Shown: in pieces, positions 35,653 to 45,210 of the stretch | Position numbering within the stretch: the stretch's first letter is position 1 | How the letters are laid out: every line of letters begins with the position of its first letter | Origin: Anderseniella sp963698275 | Lineage (GTDB): Bacteria; Pseudomonadota; Alphaproteobacteria; Rhizobiales; Aestuariivirgaceae | NCBI GenBank assembly: GCA_963698275.1 | Contig: CAVOQE010000004.1 | Span: 248,001 to 312,000, forward strand | Length of the DNA stretch: 64,000 nucleotides | Direction: 5' to 3' | The notes under the pieces: model-generated | The model's input: the letters and a program-made list of their open reading frames with translations, nothing else | The model's database searches: none | What the model was told of the DNA's origin: nothing | Program-made: the position numbers and the translations under genes

Positions 35653-36666
35653 ATGCTGGAATTGATTGACCAGACCGAGGTGGCGGCTGCGCTGAAAGGC
35701 GCCTGCGTGGCGATAGGGAATTTTGACGGCCTGCATCTGGGCCATCAGTCATTGGCGGGAACCGCCATTGAAGTTGCCCGAAAAGCCGGTTCACCGTCCG
35801 GCCTGGTGACGTTTGAGCCGCATCCCAAATCGGTTTTCCAGCCTGAGCAGCCGGTGTTCCGGTTAACGCCGCCGCGCCTGAAGGCGGCGTTGGCGCGCAG
35901 CTTCGGTGTCGATTTCTGTGCCGCCATTCCCTTCAATCGAGACCTCGCGTCGGTTGAGGCAGAAGACTTTGTTGAACGCTTTCTGGTTCGTGCACTGGGC
36001 ATCAGTCACATTGTGTCGGGTTATGATTTCCATTTCGGCAAGGGCAGGCGGGGCAGCCCGTCACTGCTGCAGGACCTGGGCGGACAGTTCGGTTTCGGTG
36101 TGACCATTGTGGATCAGGTGACCCGTGAGGACGGCACATCGCCGTTCTCCTCATCTTCGGTACGTGCGGCGCTGCATGCCGGCAATATCGAGCAGGCAAA
36201 CGCCCAGCTGGGTTATCGCTGGACGGTGATCGGCAATGTCATCAAGGGAGATCAGCGCGGCCACACAATCGGATTTCCAACGGCTAACATCATGCTGGAT
36301 CCGGGCATGGAGCCCTGTCACGGCATTTATGCGGTGCGGGTTCGGGATTTATCGGGTGACAGGCAACATGTCCTGATGGGCGCAGCCTATTTCGGCTGGC
36401 GCCCGACATTCGATACTGACCGGGTATTTCTGGAAGTTTTTCTGCTGGACTTTGACGGCGATCTGTACGGGCACGAACTGGCGGTCGAGTTTGTCGACAT
36501 GATCCGGCCGGACCGGAAGTTTGACAATCTTGATGCGCTGGTTGCGCAGATGAAACGTGATTGTGACGACATTCGCAAACTGTTGCATGAAGACGCTGCA
36601 GTCGATGCAGGTCTGCCGCTGCTGACAGCCCAGATGTCAGGCAGGCTGTATCAGGAACTAAGGTGA
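35653..36666 (+). CDS. ribF: Bifunctional riboflavin kinase/FAD synthetase
   Basis: RibF makes FMN and FAD from riboflavin. The 337-residue product has the adenylyltransferase domain with GNFDGLHLGHQ and SSSSVRAALHAGNIEQAN, and the kinase domain with GFPTANIMLD, a YFGWRPTFD motif and FLLDFDGDLYG. Length is normal. Its place after the HAD gene is common in Hyphomicrobiales. Confidence 0.95.
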   Translation: MLELIDQTEVAAALKGACVAIGNFDGLHLGHQSLAGTAIEVARKAGSPSGLVTFEPHPKSVFQPEQPVFRLTPPRLKAALARSFGVDFCAAIPFNRDLASVEAEDFVERFLVRALGISHIVSGYDFHFGKGRRGSPSLLQDLGGQFGFGVTIVDQVTREDGTSPFSSSSVRAALHAGNIEQANAQLGYRWTVIGNVIKGDQRGHTIGFPTANIMLDPGMEPCHGIYAVRVRDLSGDRQHVLMGAAYFGWRPTFDTDRVFLEVFLLDFDGDLYGHELAVEFVDMIRPDRKFDNLDALVAQMKRDCDDIRKLLHEDAAVDAGLPLLTAQMSGRLYQELR

Positions 36667-36682
36667 TCTGTCGCCTTGTCTA

Positions 36683-36919
36683 TCAGTCCTCGGGATCCAG
36701 CAGGCGGTGCAGGTGCACGATGAAATAGCGCATCTCGGCAATGTCTATGGTGGCACGGGCCTTTTCCTGCCAGGCTTCCTTTGCCGCGGCATAGTTCGGG
36801 TAGATGCCCACCACATCGAGATGTTCGAGGTCCTTGAAGCGCACGCCGTCCAGGCTTTCAAGCTCGCCGCCAAACACGAGGTGAAGCAGTTGGTCAGATT
36901 GTTTGGCGGTTTCGGACAT
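36683..36919 (-). CDS. DUF4170 family protein
   Basis: A 78-residue protein with LHLVFGGELESLDGVRFKDL, VGIYPNYAAAKEAWQEKAR and YFIVHLHRLLDPED, the DUF4170 pattern. Starts at 36919 or 36925 are possible; AGGA is nine bases before the first and only three before the second, so 36919 is preferred. The role is unknown. It follows cysQ on the same strand. Confidence 0.8.
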   Translation of the reverse strand: MSETAKQSDQLLHLVFGGELESLDGVRFKDLEHLDVVGIYPNYAAAKEAWQEKARATIDIAEMRYFIVHLHRLLDPED

Positions 36920-36953
36920 TGTCATGATTCCTGTATTTTCGATGGCGGCGGTT

Positions 36954-37766
36954 TCAGGCAGCAACCGTATGAAGCCGTTCGCTGATCTCGTCAAGCAGTG
37001 CTTTTGATCCAGCCATGAGGCCGTTCTGACGCGTGCCGGCGCGATTGTAGACGAAGCGCCTGGCATCAAGATCAAGCGTGCGCCCACCGGCTTCATGCAC
37101 GATCAGATCACCCGGAGCCAGGTCCCAGTCATGCTTCTTGCCGAACGCAATGGCGCCGTCATATTCACCCGTTGCAACAACACAGTGACGCAAAATCAGA
37201 GATGTTGTCATCGCACAGTCGATTTGCGGAACCGGGGATTTCCACTTGCTTTGGCTGATGGCGCTTTTGTGCGCAACAAACCTGGAACCGTCCAGCCCCG
37301 ATTTGTGCGTTACCTGCATGACATTGCCGTTCAGGCGGGCACCGGCCCCCAGGACGGCTTCGTAGAACCTGTTCTGGGCCGGTGCAAATGCTGCGGCCGC
37401 GACCGGCCGGCCCTGTGACAGCAGGCACGCACCGACACACCAGTGATTTGAGCCGCTCAGATATGCCGAGGTGCCGTCAATCGGGTCCACGACCCACACA
37501 TTTGCCTTTGATTGTGTCGCGTCCTCGCGCACGGTTTCTTCCGACAGCCAGCCAAAGTCGGGCGTTGCTTCACGCAGTCTTGCTGCCAGCAACCTGTCGA
37601 CCGCCAGATCGGCTTCCGACACCGGCGTGCCGTCTGTCTTGTCCCAGCTGTCGACACCGGCCTCGAACATGCGCAGCGCCAGGTCGCCGGCCTCGCGCAC
37701 TGCATCGCATAGCAGTTCGTGCTGTTTCTGCCACAGACCGGTTGATGTGATGTCAGGCGCCTGCAA
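36954..37766 (-). CDS. cysQ: 3'(2'),5'-bisphosphate nucleotidase / inositol monophosphatase family (CysQ-like)
   Basis: Enzymes of this fold remove phosphate from PAP or inositol phosphates using Mg ions. The 270-residue product has the metal motifs WLSEETVRED, DPIDGTSAYLSG and WDLAPGDLIVHEAGG. The start is TTG 37766, supported by GGAGGG eight bases upstream and the absence of other starts. It overlaps the pmbA stop by 14 bases, so the genes are coupled. PAP is the favoured substrate but is not proven. Confidence 0.82.
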   Translation of the reverse strand: MQAPDITSTGLWQKQHELLCDAVREAGDLALRMFEAGVDSWDKTDGTPVSEADLAVDRLLAARLREATPDFGWLSEETVREDATQSKANVWVVDPIDGTSAYLSGSNHWCVGACLLSQGRPVAAAAFAPAQNRFYEAVLGAGARLNGNVMQVTHKSGLDGSRFVAHKSAISQSKWKSPVPQIDCAMTTSLILRHCVVATGEYDGAIAFGKKHDWDLAPGDLIVHEAGGRTLDLDARRFVYNRAGTRQNGLMAGSKALLDEISERLHTVAA

Positions 37767-39093
37767 CGGTCATTCCCTCCACAAGGCATGTGGGCGCATT
37801 GGTGCTTGCTTTCATCTCAAGGTCATCGCCAGGTGTCAGATTGGCGAACATGTCTTTCAGGTTGCCGGCAATGGTGATTTCGCTGACCGGATGGGTTATC
37901 TCGCCATTCTCGATACGCAGTCCCGCAGCCCCGCGCGAATAGTCGCCGGTGACCATGTTGACCCCGGATGAGAACATGGACGTGATCAGGATGCCGTCGC
38001 TGACGCCTGATATCATGTCCGGCACTGCAACACTGCCGTTGGCCAGCCAGAGATTTGTCGATGATGGAGACGGTTGCCCGGCGGTAGAGCGCGCTGCACG
38101 GCCATTGCTGGTCAAGCCCAGCTTGGCGGCGGTGCGCCCGTCCAGCAACCAGTTTGACAACACACCGTCTTCAACAAGGTTGAATGCCTCGCACATCATG
38201 CCCTCGGCATCGAACGGTTTTGAAGACAGTCCGCGCACCAATTGCGGTTCGTCGATAATGGTGATGCCGTTGGCAAATACCTGTTGTCCCATCATGTCCT
38301 TGAGAAAGCTGGTGCCGCGCACCACGCCTGACCCGTTGGCGGCCTGTGCCAGCAGGGACGGGAATGAACTGGCCAGGCGGGCTTCAAAGATCACCGGGCA
38401 TTTCTGCGAGGCCATCTTGCGCGGGTTCAGCGCACGCACGGCCCGTTCGCCAGCCCGCCTGCCGATAGCGTGGGCGTCTTCCAGATCAGCAAAGTGCACC
38501 TTGGACGAATAGTCGTAGTCGCGCTCCATTGATGTGCCTTCACCGGCAATCGCCGATGCGGATATGGAATAGCCGGTGCGCCGGTAGGTGCCGGAAAACC
38601 CGTTGGAGGTGACCAGCGCAATTTCACGATGCCCCGCACTCGCAGCCGACCCATCGGTTTTGGTGACACCCTTGACCTCGTGGCATGCCGCTTCTGCGGC
38701 CAGCGCCAGGCCGGTCAGGGTGTCGGTGTCGGGCTGGGCATCATCGGCAAGTTCAAGCCTGTCCGGCGCGTCGGCTCTTCCGCTTGTGTCCTGCAAACTC
38801 AAGGACGCATCAGGCGGCGCAATCCTTGCCATTGCAACGGCGCGCTCGGCCAGGGTCTGGTAATCCTGGGCGGTGCGTGCCGTACCGGACACCACGGCGC
38901 TTGCGCCATTGACGAACACGCGCAGGCCGAAATCGGTGGCCTCGGATCGCTCCACCTTGTCGGTAGCACCGTTCCGGACCCTGACCTGCACCGAGGTTCC
39001 GCTGACGGCCAGCACATCTGCAGCATCCGCCCCTGCCTTTTGGGCCAGGTCGAGAAACTGCTCGGCAGATGAAAGGGTATTGGAAGAACTCAT
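37753..39093 (-). CDS. pmbA: TldE/PmbA subunit of the TldD-TldE metalloprotease
   Basis: PmbA (TldE) pairs with TldD to cut peptides, for example leader peptides of modified microcins and CcdA. The 446-residue product shows the family pattern (RVRNGATDKVERSEATDFGL, GHREIALVTSNGFSGTYRRT, FEARLASSFPSLLAQAANGS, end NLKDMFANLTPGDDLEMKAS) and no HExxxH zinc motif, as expected for TldE. The partner gene tldD is 17 kb away. Its start overlaps ubiA by four bases. Confidence 0.93.
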   Translation of the reverse strand: MSSSNTLSSAEQFLDLAQKAGADAADVLAVSGTSVQVRVRNGATDKVERSEATDFGLRVFVNGASAVVSGTARTAQDYQTLAERAVAMARIAPPDASLSLQDTSGRADAPDRLELADDAQPDTDTLTGLALAAEAACHEVKGVTKTDGSAASAGHREIALVTSNGFSGTYRRTGYSISASAIAGEGTSMERDYDYSSKVHFADLEDAHAIGRRAGERAVRALNPRKMASQKCPVIFEARLASSFPSLLAQAANGSGVVRGTSFLKDMMGQQVFANGITIIDEPQLVRGLSSKPFDAEGMMCEAFNLVEDGVLSNWLLDGRTAAKLGLTSNGRAARSTAGQPSPSSTNLWLANGSVAVPDMISGVSDGILITSMFSSGVNMVTGDYSRGAAGLRIENGEITHPVSEITIAGNLKDMFANLTPGDDLEMKASTNAPTCLVEGMTVAGA

Positions 39094-40037
39094 AATGGCG
39101 GTCTCAAAAAATTGTCGAGGATTATACCGGCAAACACGATCAGGCCGAAATTCCGGTTGGAGCGAAACAGCATCAGGCAGCGGTCGGGATCGTCCACATC
39201 AAGCCGCGCCAGTTGCCAGGCCGCGTGAAGGGCTGCGGCTGCCAGGCCGGTGTAGAAAATGATCCCGGCGCCTGCATAAAATCCTGATGCAAACAGCAGT
39301 ATGAAAGTAAGCGCAAAAAACAGTGTCAGCCATTTAGGCGTTGCGGCACCAAACTTCAAGGCGGTGGACTTGATGCCGATGGCCAGGTCATCCTCCTTGT
39401 CCTGGTGCGCATAGATGGTGTCATAGGCAAGTGTCCAGGAGATACCGCCGAGATACATCAGTATGGCCGGCAATTCCAGTTCACCCCGCACCGCAGCCCA
39501 TCCAAGCAGCGCGCCCCAGTTGAAGGCGATGCCCAGAAACACCTGTGGCCAGTAGGTGAAGCGTTTCATGAACGGATAGACGGCAACGGTGGCCAGCGAC
39601 AACACGCCGAGGCTGACGGCGAACCAGTTGAATTGCATCAGCACCAGGAAACCGGTCAGCGACAGCGCGATCATGAAAACCTTTGCCTGCCCGACACTGA
39701 CCTGGCCCGACGGTATCGGGCGCGACCGTGTGCGCGCCACGGCGGCATCAAAGTCGCGATCCACGATATCGTTGAACGTGCAGCCGGCCCCGCGCATGAC
39801 CACGGCACCGACGAGAAACAGTACCAGATACCACAGGTTCGCCATGCCGCCGCCGGATGCGGTCTGGGCCATGGCGATGGCCCACCAGCCGGGCAGCAAC
39901 AAAAGCCACCAGCCGATCGGCCGTTCCAGCCGGGCAAGGCGCGCATAGGGGCGAACGGCGCGCGGCAGCAACCTGTCTGCCCAGTGTTCGCGCACCGCAT
40001 CGGCCACCCGGCCATCATTGTTGGATGTTTGCATCAT
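39090..40037 (-). CDS. ubiA: 4-hydroxybenzoate polyprenyltransferase
   Basis: UbiA attaches the polyprenyl tail to 4-hydroxybenzoate in ubiquinone synthesis, in the inner membrane. The 315-residue product has about nine helices and both Asp-rich motifs: CTFNDIVDRDFDAAVARTRS and TLAYDTIYAHQDKEDDLAIG. ATG 40037 (or 40034) is chosen; the frame reaches 40154 but that extension is not family-like. It is followed by pmbA with a four-base overlap. Confidence 0.94.
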   Translation of the reverse strand: MMQTSNNDGRVADAVREHWADRLLPRAVRPYARLARLERPIGWWLLLLPGWWAIAMAQTASGGGMANLWYLVLFLVGAVVMRGAGCTFNDIVDRDFDAAVARTRSRPIPSGQVSVGQAKVFMIALSLTGFLVLMQFNWFAVSLGVLSLATVAVYPFMKRFTYWPQVFLGIAFNWGALLGWAAVRGELELPAILMYLGGISWTLAYDTIYAHQDKEDDLAIGIKSTALKFGAATPKWLTLFFALTFILLFASGFYAGAGIIFYTGLAAAALHAAWQLARLDVDDPDRCLMLFRSNRNFGLIVFAGIILDNFLRPPL

Positions 40038-40135
40038 CTGCTCGAGTGTTAGCCTAATCAGACGTGTCTTGAAACCATCAAACAGATGCGGCACCACGTG
40101 TTGTGTTGAAATATGGTGATTCAAGGATTGGAAGT

Positions 40136-40696
40136 TTGAACAAAAGGCTCGCATTGTTCACGTTCGGGGTGTTTGCCAAACCGGCGGATGATCCGGCAAA
40201 TCAGGGCTTTCATGTCCGCAATGACCCGATTCTGGCAGCTGTCCCGCTGGCTGAAGGCTATCTCGGGCATTCCGGGTATCCGGACGAACCGGGTCCGGAC
40301 ATGTGGGGCGAGTATGTGCTTCCGGCATTCTATGAAGAACGCGGTGACGGCTGGACACCGCAGACACTGTCTTTGTGGCAGGACCTGGAACCGGTCATGG
40401 CCTTTGCATACCAGGGATTGCATGGCGAAGCGTTGCGCCATGGTGCAGACTGGTTCGAGCCACCCCAATGGCCGCCCTATGCCTTGTGGTGGGTCGCGGA
40501 TGATCACACGCCGACCTGGCGCGAGGCCTGCGCCAGACATCTGCACCTGCATGAACACGGCGCGAGTGAACAGGTGTTCACTTTCAAACAGCCGTTCAAT
40601 GCGCACGGCAAAACGGTTGAACTGAACGGGCAGAAGATAAAACAGATCGCTGCCCGCAATGCGATGCGTCTTGCGGGCATCAGCAAGGCAGGATAG
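40136..40696 (+). CDS. DUF3291-like protein
   Basis: The 186-residue product reads LALFTFGVFAKPADDPANQG then FHVRNDPILAAVPLAEGYLG, and later tryptophan-rich blocks (WFEPPQWPPYALWWVADDHT, PTWREACARHLHLHEHG). This fits DUF3291, which has a ferredoxin-like fold related to small monooxygenases. TTG 40136 with AAGGA eight bases upstream is the likely start; GTG 40103 is possible. It is followed at 10 bp by rsmE. Confidence 0.65.
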   Translation: MNKRLALFTFGVFAKPADDPANQGFHVRNDPILAAVPLAEGYLGHSGYPDEPGPDMWGEYVLPAFYEERGDGWTPQTLSLWQDLEPVMAFAYQGLHGEALRHGADWFEPPQWPPYALWWVADDHTPTWREACARHLHLHEHGASEQVFTFKQPFNAHGKTVELNGQKIKQIAARNAMRLAGISKAG

Positions 40697-40706
40697 GCAA
40701 CACGTC

Positions 40707-41456
40707 ATGGCCAGATCACAGGGGCGGGTGCCCCGACTATATTGTGAGCAGACACTAGCCGCGCGCAGTGAACTTACGCTGTCGCGCGAGGCTTCGCATT
40801 ATCTGGTGACCGTGCTGCGCCTGAGCGAAGGAGCAGTGGTTCGGCTGTTCAACGCCATAGACGGTGAATGGCAGTGTGTGATTTCCAACGCCAACCGCAA
40901 GGCTGCCCATGTCACCTGTGAAGAGCGCCTGCGCGAGGCGACGCCACCGCCGGACATTGACTACCTGTTCGCGCCTCTGAAATCTGCCCGGCTGGATTAT
41001 CTGGCCCAGAAGGCAACCGAAATGGGCGCGCGCCAGCTACGGCCCGTCATCACCCGTCACACGGTGGCAGACAAGGTCAACCTGGATCGCTTGCGCGCCA
41101 ACGCCATCGAGGCGGCCGAGCAGTGCAACATGGTCTATGTGCCGGATGTGGCGGACCCGGAAAAACTCAAGGATGTACTGGCAAACTGGCCGGACGACCG
41201 CACCTTGATTTTTTGCGACGAGCGCGCCGGCCAGGCGAACCCCATAGACACGCTGAAACAGGTCAAACCCGGGCCGCTGGCTGTGTTGCTCGGTCCGGAA
41301 GGCGGGTTTTCAGAGGAAGAACGTGACATGATACTGGCGGTGCCGAATGTCGTGGCACTGGCGCTGGGACCACGCATCATGCGCGCAGATACCGCTGCCG
41401 TGGCCGTCCTGGCGCTGGTGCAGTCGGTTCTGGGGGATTGGCGCGCGGACAAATAA
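40707..41456 (+). CDS. rsmE: 16S rRNA (uracil-1498-N3)-methyltransferase
   Basis: RsmE methylates U1498 of 16S rRNA. The 249-residue product has the N-terminal PUA-like part (VPRLYCEQTLAARSEL, HYLVTVLRLSEGAVVRLFN) and a SPOUT knot domain with KATEMGARQLRPVITRHTV, LLGPEGGFSEEERDMI and LALGPRIMRADTAAVAVLAL. ATG 40707 starts the family match. Confidence 0.95.
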   Translation: MARSQGRVPRLYCEQTLAARSELTLSREASHYLVTVLRLSEGAVVRLFNAIDGEWQCVISNANRKAAHVTCEERLREATPPPDIDYLFAPLKSARLDYLAQKATEMGARQLRPVITRHTVADKVNLDRLRANAIEAAEQCNMVYVPDVADPEKLKDVLANWPDDRTLIFCDERAGQANPIDTLKQVKPGPLAVLLGPEGGFSEEERDMILAVPNVVALALGPRIMRADTAAVAVLALVQSVLGDWRADK

Positions 41457-41561
41457 GTTTGACTTGCCCTTGACGGAAGTCACACGCTAGAGGTTCGGCA
41501 GATGTTTTTGACCACACGTTCGGTCTGATCGGCGTGTTTTGATTTAAGGCGGACTTTCCCC

Positions 41562-42944
41562 ATGAGTGTGGCTGTTCCAGATACCGCGGAGACCCGTGCC
41601 ATCATCGAAGACAAGGCGCAGCTGGTGTCTTACCTCGAGGCGGGCTGCAAGCCCAAGGCCGAGTGGCGCCTGGGTACCGAGCATGAGAAGTTCGCATTCC
41701 TCACCGATACCTTGCGCCCGGTCCCCTATGACGGCGAGCGCTCCATCAAGGCGCTGCTGGAAGGCCTTGCCGCCAGGTTCGGCTGGACGCCGGCCATGGA
41801 AGGCGACAAGATTATCGGTCTCACCGATCCGGTTGCCTACGGCAATGTCTCACTGGAACCCGGCGGACAGTTTGAGTTGTCGGGCGCGCCGCTGGAAAAC
41901 GTGTTCCAGACCTGCCAGGAAGTGCATGAGCATCTGGCGCAGGTGCGTGAAGTGGGTGACGAGCTTGGCATCGGCTTTCTCGGGTTGGGTTTCAATCCGC
42001 TGTGGAAGCGGGAAGACATTCCGGTGATGCCCAAGGGCCGCTACCAGATCATGCGCGAATACATGGCCAAGAAGGGTAATCTGGGCCGCGACATGATGTT
42101 GCGTTCGTGCACGGTTCAGGTGAACCAGGATTTCTCGTCCGAAGCTGACATGCGCCGGAAAATGCGCGTCAGCCTGGCTTTGCAGCCGGTCGCGACAGCG
42201 CTGTTTGCGGCATCGCCGTTCACCGAGGGCAAGCCGAACGGATTTAAAACGTTCCGGTCCGAAATCTGGCGTGATACCGATCCTGACCGCACCGGCATGT
42301 TGCCGTTCGTGTTCGATGACGGTTTCGGCTTCGAGCAATATGTCGATTATGCCATTGATGTGCCGATGTATTTCGTCAATCGCGGCGGTGATTATCTGGA
42401 CTGTTCCGGCGAAAGCTTCCGTGCCTTCATGGCCGGAAAGCTACCGCAACTGCCCGGTGAAAAACCGTCGATGAAGGACTGGGCCGATCACCTCACCACC
42501 ATTTTCCCGGAAGTCCGGCTCAAGAAATTCATCGAACAGCGCGGCGCTGACGCAGGTGCGTGGCGCAGGCTTTGCGCCCTGCCGGCATTCTGGACCGGAT
42601 TGTTGTATGAACAGGCATCCCTGGATGCGGCCTGGGACCTGGTCAAGGACTGGACGGCGGACCAGCGCCAGGCGCTGCGTGATGACGTACCGGTCAAGGG
42701 TCTTGATGCAACGATAGCCGGTCGCCGCCTGCAGGATGTCGCCATCGATGTGCTGGCCATCTGCCGGGCGGGTCTTGAGACCCGCAATGTGCAGGGCCCG
42801 GCAGAGCAGACGGAAGCCAAGTTTCTCGATGTCCTCGATGAAATCGCCCAGTCCGGCAGAACCAATGCCGATGAATTGCTGGCGCTGTACGAAGGCAACT
42901 GGAATGGTGACGTCACCCGCGTCTACCGCGATTTTGCTTTCTGA
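41562..42944 (+). CDS. gshA: Glutamate-cysteine ligase (plant/alphaproteobacterial type)
   Basis: The enzyme makes gamma-glutamylcysteine, first step to glutathione. The 460-residue product shows WRLGTEHEKFAFLTDTLRPV, GNVSLEPGGQFELSGAPLEN, FLGLGFNPLWKREDIPVMPK, and MLRSCTVQVNQDFSSEADM, as in class 3 ligases. It starts about 105 bp after rsmE and is followed at 44 bp by an enolase-superfamily gene, perhaps in the same transcript. Confidence 0.95.
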   Translation: MSVAVPDTAETRAIIEDKAQLVSYLEAGCKPKAEWRLGTEHEKFAFLTDTLRPVPYDGERSIKALLEGLAARFGWTPAMEGDKIIGLTDPVAYGNVSLEPGGQFELSGAPLENVFQTCQEVHEHLAQVREVGDELGIGFLGLGFNPLWKREDIPVMPKGRYQIMREYMAKKGNLGRDMMLRSCTVQVNQDFSSEADMRRKMRVSLALQPVATALFAASPFTEGKPNGFKTFRSEIWRDTDPDRTGMLPFVFDDGFGFEQYVDYAIDVPMYFVNRGGDYLDCSGESFRAFMAGKLPQLPGEKPSMKDWADHLTTIFPEVRLKKFIEQRGADAGAWRRLCALPAFWTGLLYEQASLDAAWDLVKDWTADQRQALRDDVPVKGLDATIAGRRLQDVAIDVLAICRAGLETRNVQGPAEQTEAKFLDVLDEIAQSGRTNADELLALYEGNWNGDVTRVYRDFAF

Positions 42945-42988
42945 CACCTGGAATCACCCGGCAAGACTGTGTTCTGGAGCACGCGCGC

Positions 42989-44212
42989 ATGAAAATCACC
43001 GGCCTGAAAACCTTCATCGTGGGCAATCCGCCACCGCGCCGCGGCGGGCGATATTTCATCTTCCTGAAACTGGTCACCGACAACGGCATTGAAGGGGTTG
43101 GCGAGGTCTACACCGCCAGCTTTGCACCCGACGTCGTGGTGGCCATGATCGAGGACGTGTTCCAGCGCAATGTCGAAGGCAATGACCCGTTTCACATCGA
43201 AGCGTTCTGGCGCAGGACCTATACGAGAGGCTATTCGGGCCGTCCCGACATTTCGCTGATGGGCGTCATGTCCGGCATCGAAATGGCCATGTGGGACATC
43301 TGTGGAAAAGCTGTGGAAAAGCCTGTGTATGAGCTGTTGGGAGGCTGTGTACATGAGCGGCTGCGCTCCTACACATATCTGTATGCAGACGCCGACATAG
43401 ACGCCTATGCCTACACCGATCCCAGCAATGATGTGTACAACAATGCCGACGTAGCGGCAGAACGCGCGCTGCACTATGTCAATCAGGGCTTTACCGCGGT
43501 CAAGTTCGATCCTGCCGGGCCCTACACGGCGTTTGATCCGCACATGCCGAGCCTTGAGCGCATGGATGTGTCAGAACAGTTCTGCCGCAAAATCCGCGAA
43601 GCCGTCGGCAACCGGGCCGATCTCCTGTTCGGGACCCACGGGCAGTTTACCACAGCCGGTGCAATCCGCATGGCCCGCCGCCTGGAGCCTTTCGATCCGT
43701 TGTGGTTTGAAGAGCCGTGCCCGCCGGAAATGCCGGAAGAAATGGCAAAGATTGCACGTTCGACCAGTGTGCCGATTGCAACCGGTGAGCGCCTGACCAC
43801 AAAGTATGAATTCGCCCGTGTGCTGGAACTGGGCGCCGCCTCGATCCTGCAGATGGCGCTGGGCCGTGTCGGGGGCCTGCTGGAAGCCAAGAAGATTGCC
43901 GGCATGGCGGAAGCTCATTATGCCCAGATCGCGCCGCATCTGTATTGCGGGCCCATTGAAGGAGCGGCGAATGTGCAGATTTCAGCCTGTTCGCCGAACT
44001 TTCTGATCCTTGAGAGCATCGAGCAATGGGGCGGCTTTCATGCCGACATCCTGACCAAGCCGATGCAGTTTGAAGACGGCTTCGTCATTCCGCCGAAGGA
44101 ACCTGGCCTTGGCGTGGAACTGAACGAGGAAGTGGCCCTGGCCAACCCTTACACCAACGATGACGGGCTGCACATCGCGCCAAGCGAAAACCACGCAGCC
44201 TGGAACGATTGA
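42989..44212 (+). CDS. Mandelate racemase/muconate lactonizing enzyme family protein (enolase superfamily)
   Basis: These enzymes abstract an alpha-proton from a carboxylate, often dehydrating sugar acids. The 407-residue product has the capping domain (about 1-125, MSGIEMAMWDICGKAVEKPV) and the barrel: VKFD at 171-174, second metal ligand in WFEEPCPPE (241/242), third in ATGERLTTKYEF (Glu267), and a candidate base His in APHLYCGP. The first metal site normally holds Asp; here the strand reads LLFGTHGQFT (213-222), so the ligand looks different. It leads a gene set with a dehydrogenase and a RidA-type protein. Substrate is unknown. Confidence 0.88.
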   Translation: MKITGLKTFIVGNPPPRRGGRYFIFLKLVTDNGIEGVGEVYTASFAPDVVVAMIEDVFQRNVEGNDPFHIEAFWRRTYTRGYSGRPDISLMGVMSGIEMAMWDICGKAVEKPVYELLGGCVHERLRSYTYLYADADIDAYAYTDPSNDVYNNADVAAERALHYVNQGFTAVKFDPAGPYTAFDPHMPSLERMDVSEQFCRKIREAVGNRADLLFGTHGQFTTAGAIRMARRLEPFDPLWFEEPCPPEMPEEMAKIARSTSVPIATGERLTTKYEFARVLELGAASILQMALGRVGGLLEAKKIAGMAEAHYAQIAPHLYCGPIEGAANVQISACSPNFLILESIEQWGGFHADILTKPMQFEDGFVIPPKEPGLGVELNEEVALANPYTNDDGLHIAPSENHAAWND

Positions 44213-44244
44213 TTTCAACTACAAGCAACAATGGGAGAACGGCC

Positions 44245-45201
44245 ATGAAGGTCGGGTTTATCGGACTGGGCAATGTCGGCGGCAAGCTGGCCGGCAGCCT
44301 TATTCGCAATGGTATCGACACGGTTGTCCGAGATCTGGACCGCGATGCCGCACAGAAGTTCATTGACCGCGGTGCGGGCTGGGCCGACAGCCCGAAGCAG
44401 ATGGCTGAAATGTGTGATGTGATCATCACCTGCCTGCCGTCCCCGGCAGCCTGCGCCGACGTCATGGAAGGTGCAGACGGTATTCTTGACGGCCTGTCGC
44501 CCGGCAAGATCTGGATGGAGATGTCGACCACTGACGAAGCGGAAGTCAAGCGCCTCGGCGCCAAGGTGATCGCCAAGGGTGCGGAACCGGTAGACTGTCC
44601 GGTTTCAGGCGGTTGTCATCGCGCAGACACCGGCAATATTTCGATCTTTGCCGGTTGCGAACGCGACACCTTCGAAAAGATATTGCCGCTCACCACGGTT
44701 CTGGGCCGCCGGGTGCTGCACACCGGCCCGTTGGGGTCTGCCTCCACGCTGAAGGTGATGACCAACTATCTGGCAACGGCAAACCTGCTCACCTGCTGCG
44801 AGGCGCTGGTTACAATGAAGGCGGCCGGCATGGACCTGGCGACCACCTATGAGGCCATGAAGATTTCATCGGGCACCTCGTTTGTGCACGAGACCGAAAG
44901 CCAGCTTATCCTCAACGGCTCACGCGACGTGAATTTCACCATCGACCTGGTGTTGAAGGATATCGGCCTGTTCCAGACCATTGCGGAGCGCAACAATGTG
45001 CCGCTGGAAATCTCGCCGATGATCATCGACATCATGAAGGACGGCCAGAAGCGTTATGGCCAGCGCGCCAATTCCGACGACATCATCAGGCGCCTGGAAG
45101 ACGCAACCGGCCTGTCTGTTCTGGCCGATGGCTTCCCGGATGACCTTGTCGACGAGGAGCCGGAAGAAAAGGGCTATGAGGTCGTACCGCCGGGACGATA
45201 G
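44245..45201 (+). CDS. 3-hydroxyisobutyrate dehydrogenase family oxidoreductase
   Basis: Beta-hydroxyacid dehydrogenases of this type interconvert hydroxy acids and semialdehydes with NAD(P). The 318-residue product has the Rossmann motif FIGLGNVGGKLAGSLIRNG, the substrate loop DCPVSGGCHRADTGNISIF and the catalytic Lys in STLKVMTNYLATANL, plus the C-terminal helical domain. ATG 44245 follows GGGAGAACGGCC. The tail after SVLADGFPDD is long and acidic (DEEPEEKGYEVVPPGR). It lies 32 bp after the enolase-type gene and 9 bp before the RidA-type gene. Confidence 0.88.
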   Translation: MKVGFIGLGNVGGKLAGSLIRNGIDTVVRDLDRDAAQKFIDRGAGWADSPKQMAEMCDVIITCLPSPAACADVMEGADGILDGLSPGKIWMEMSTTDEAEVKRLGAKVIAKGAEPVDCPVSGGCHRADTGNISIFAGCERDTFEKILPLTTVLGRRVLHTGPLGSASTLKVMTNYLATANLLTCCEALVTMKAAGMDLATTYEAMKISSGTSFVHETESQLILNGSRDVNFTIDLVLKDIGLFQTIAERNNVPLEISPMIIDIMKDGQKRYGQRANSDDIIRRLEDATGLSVLADGFPDDLVDEEPEEKGYEVVPPGR

Positions 45202-45210
45202 AAAGCTGAT

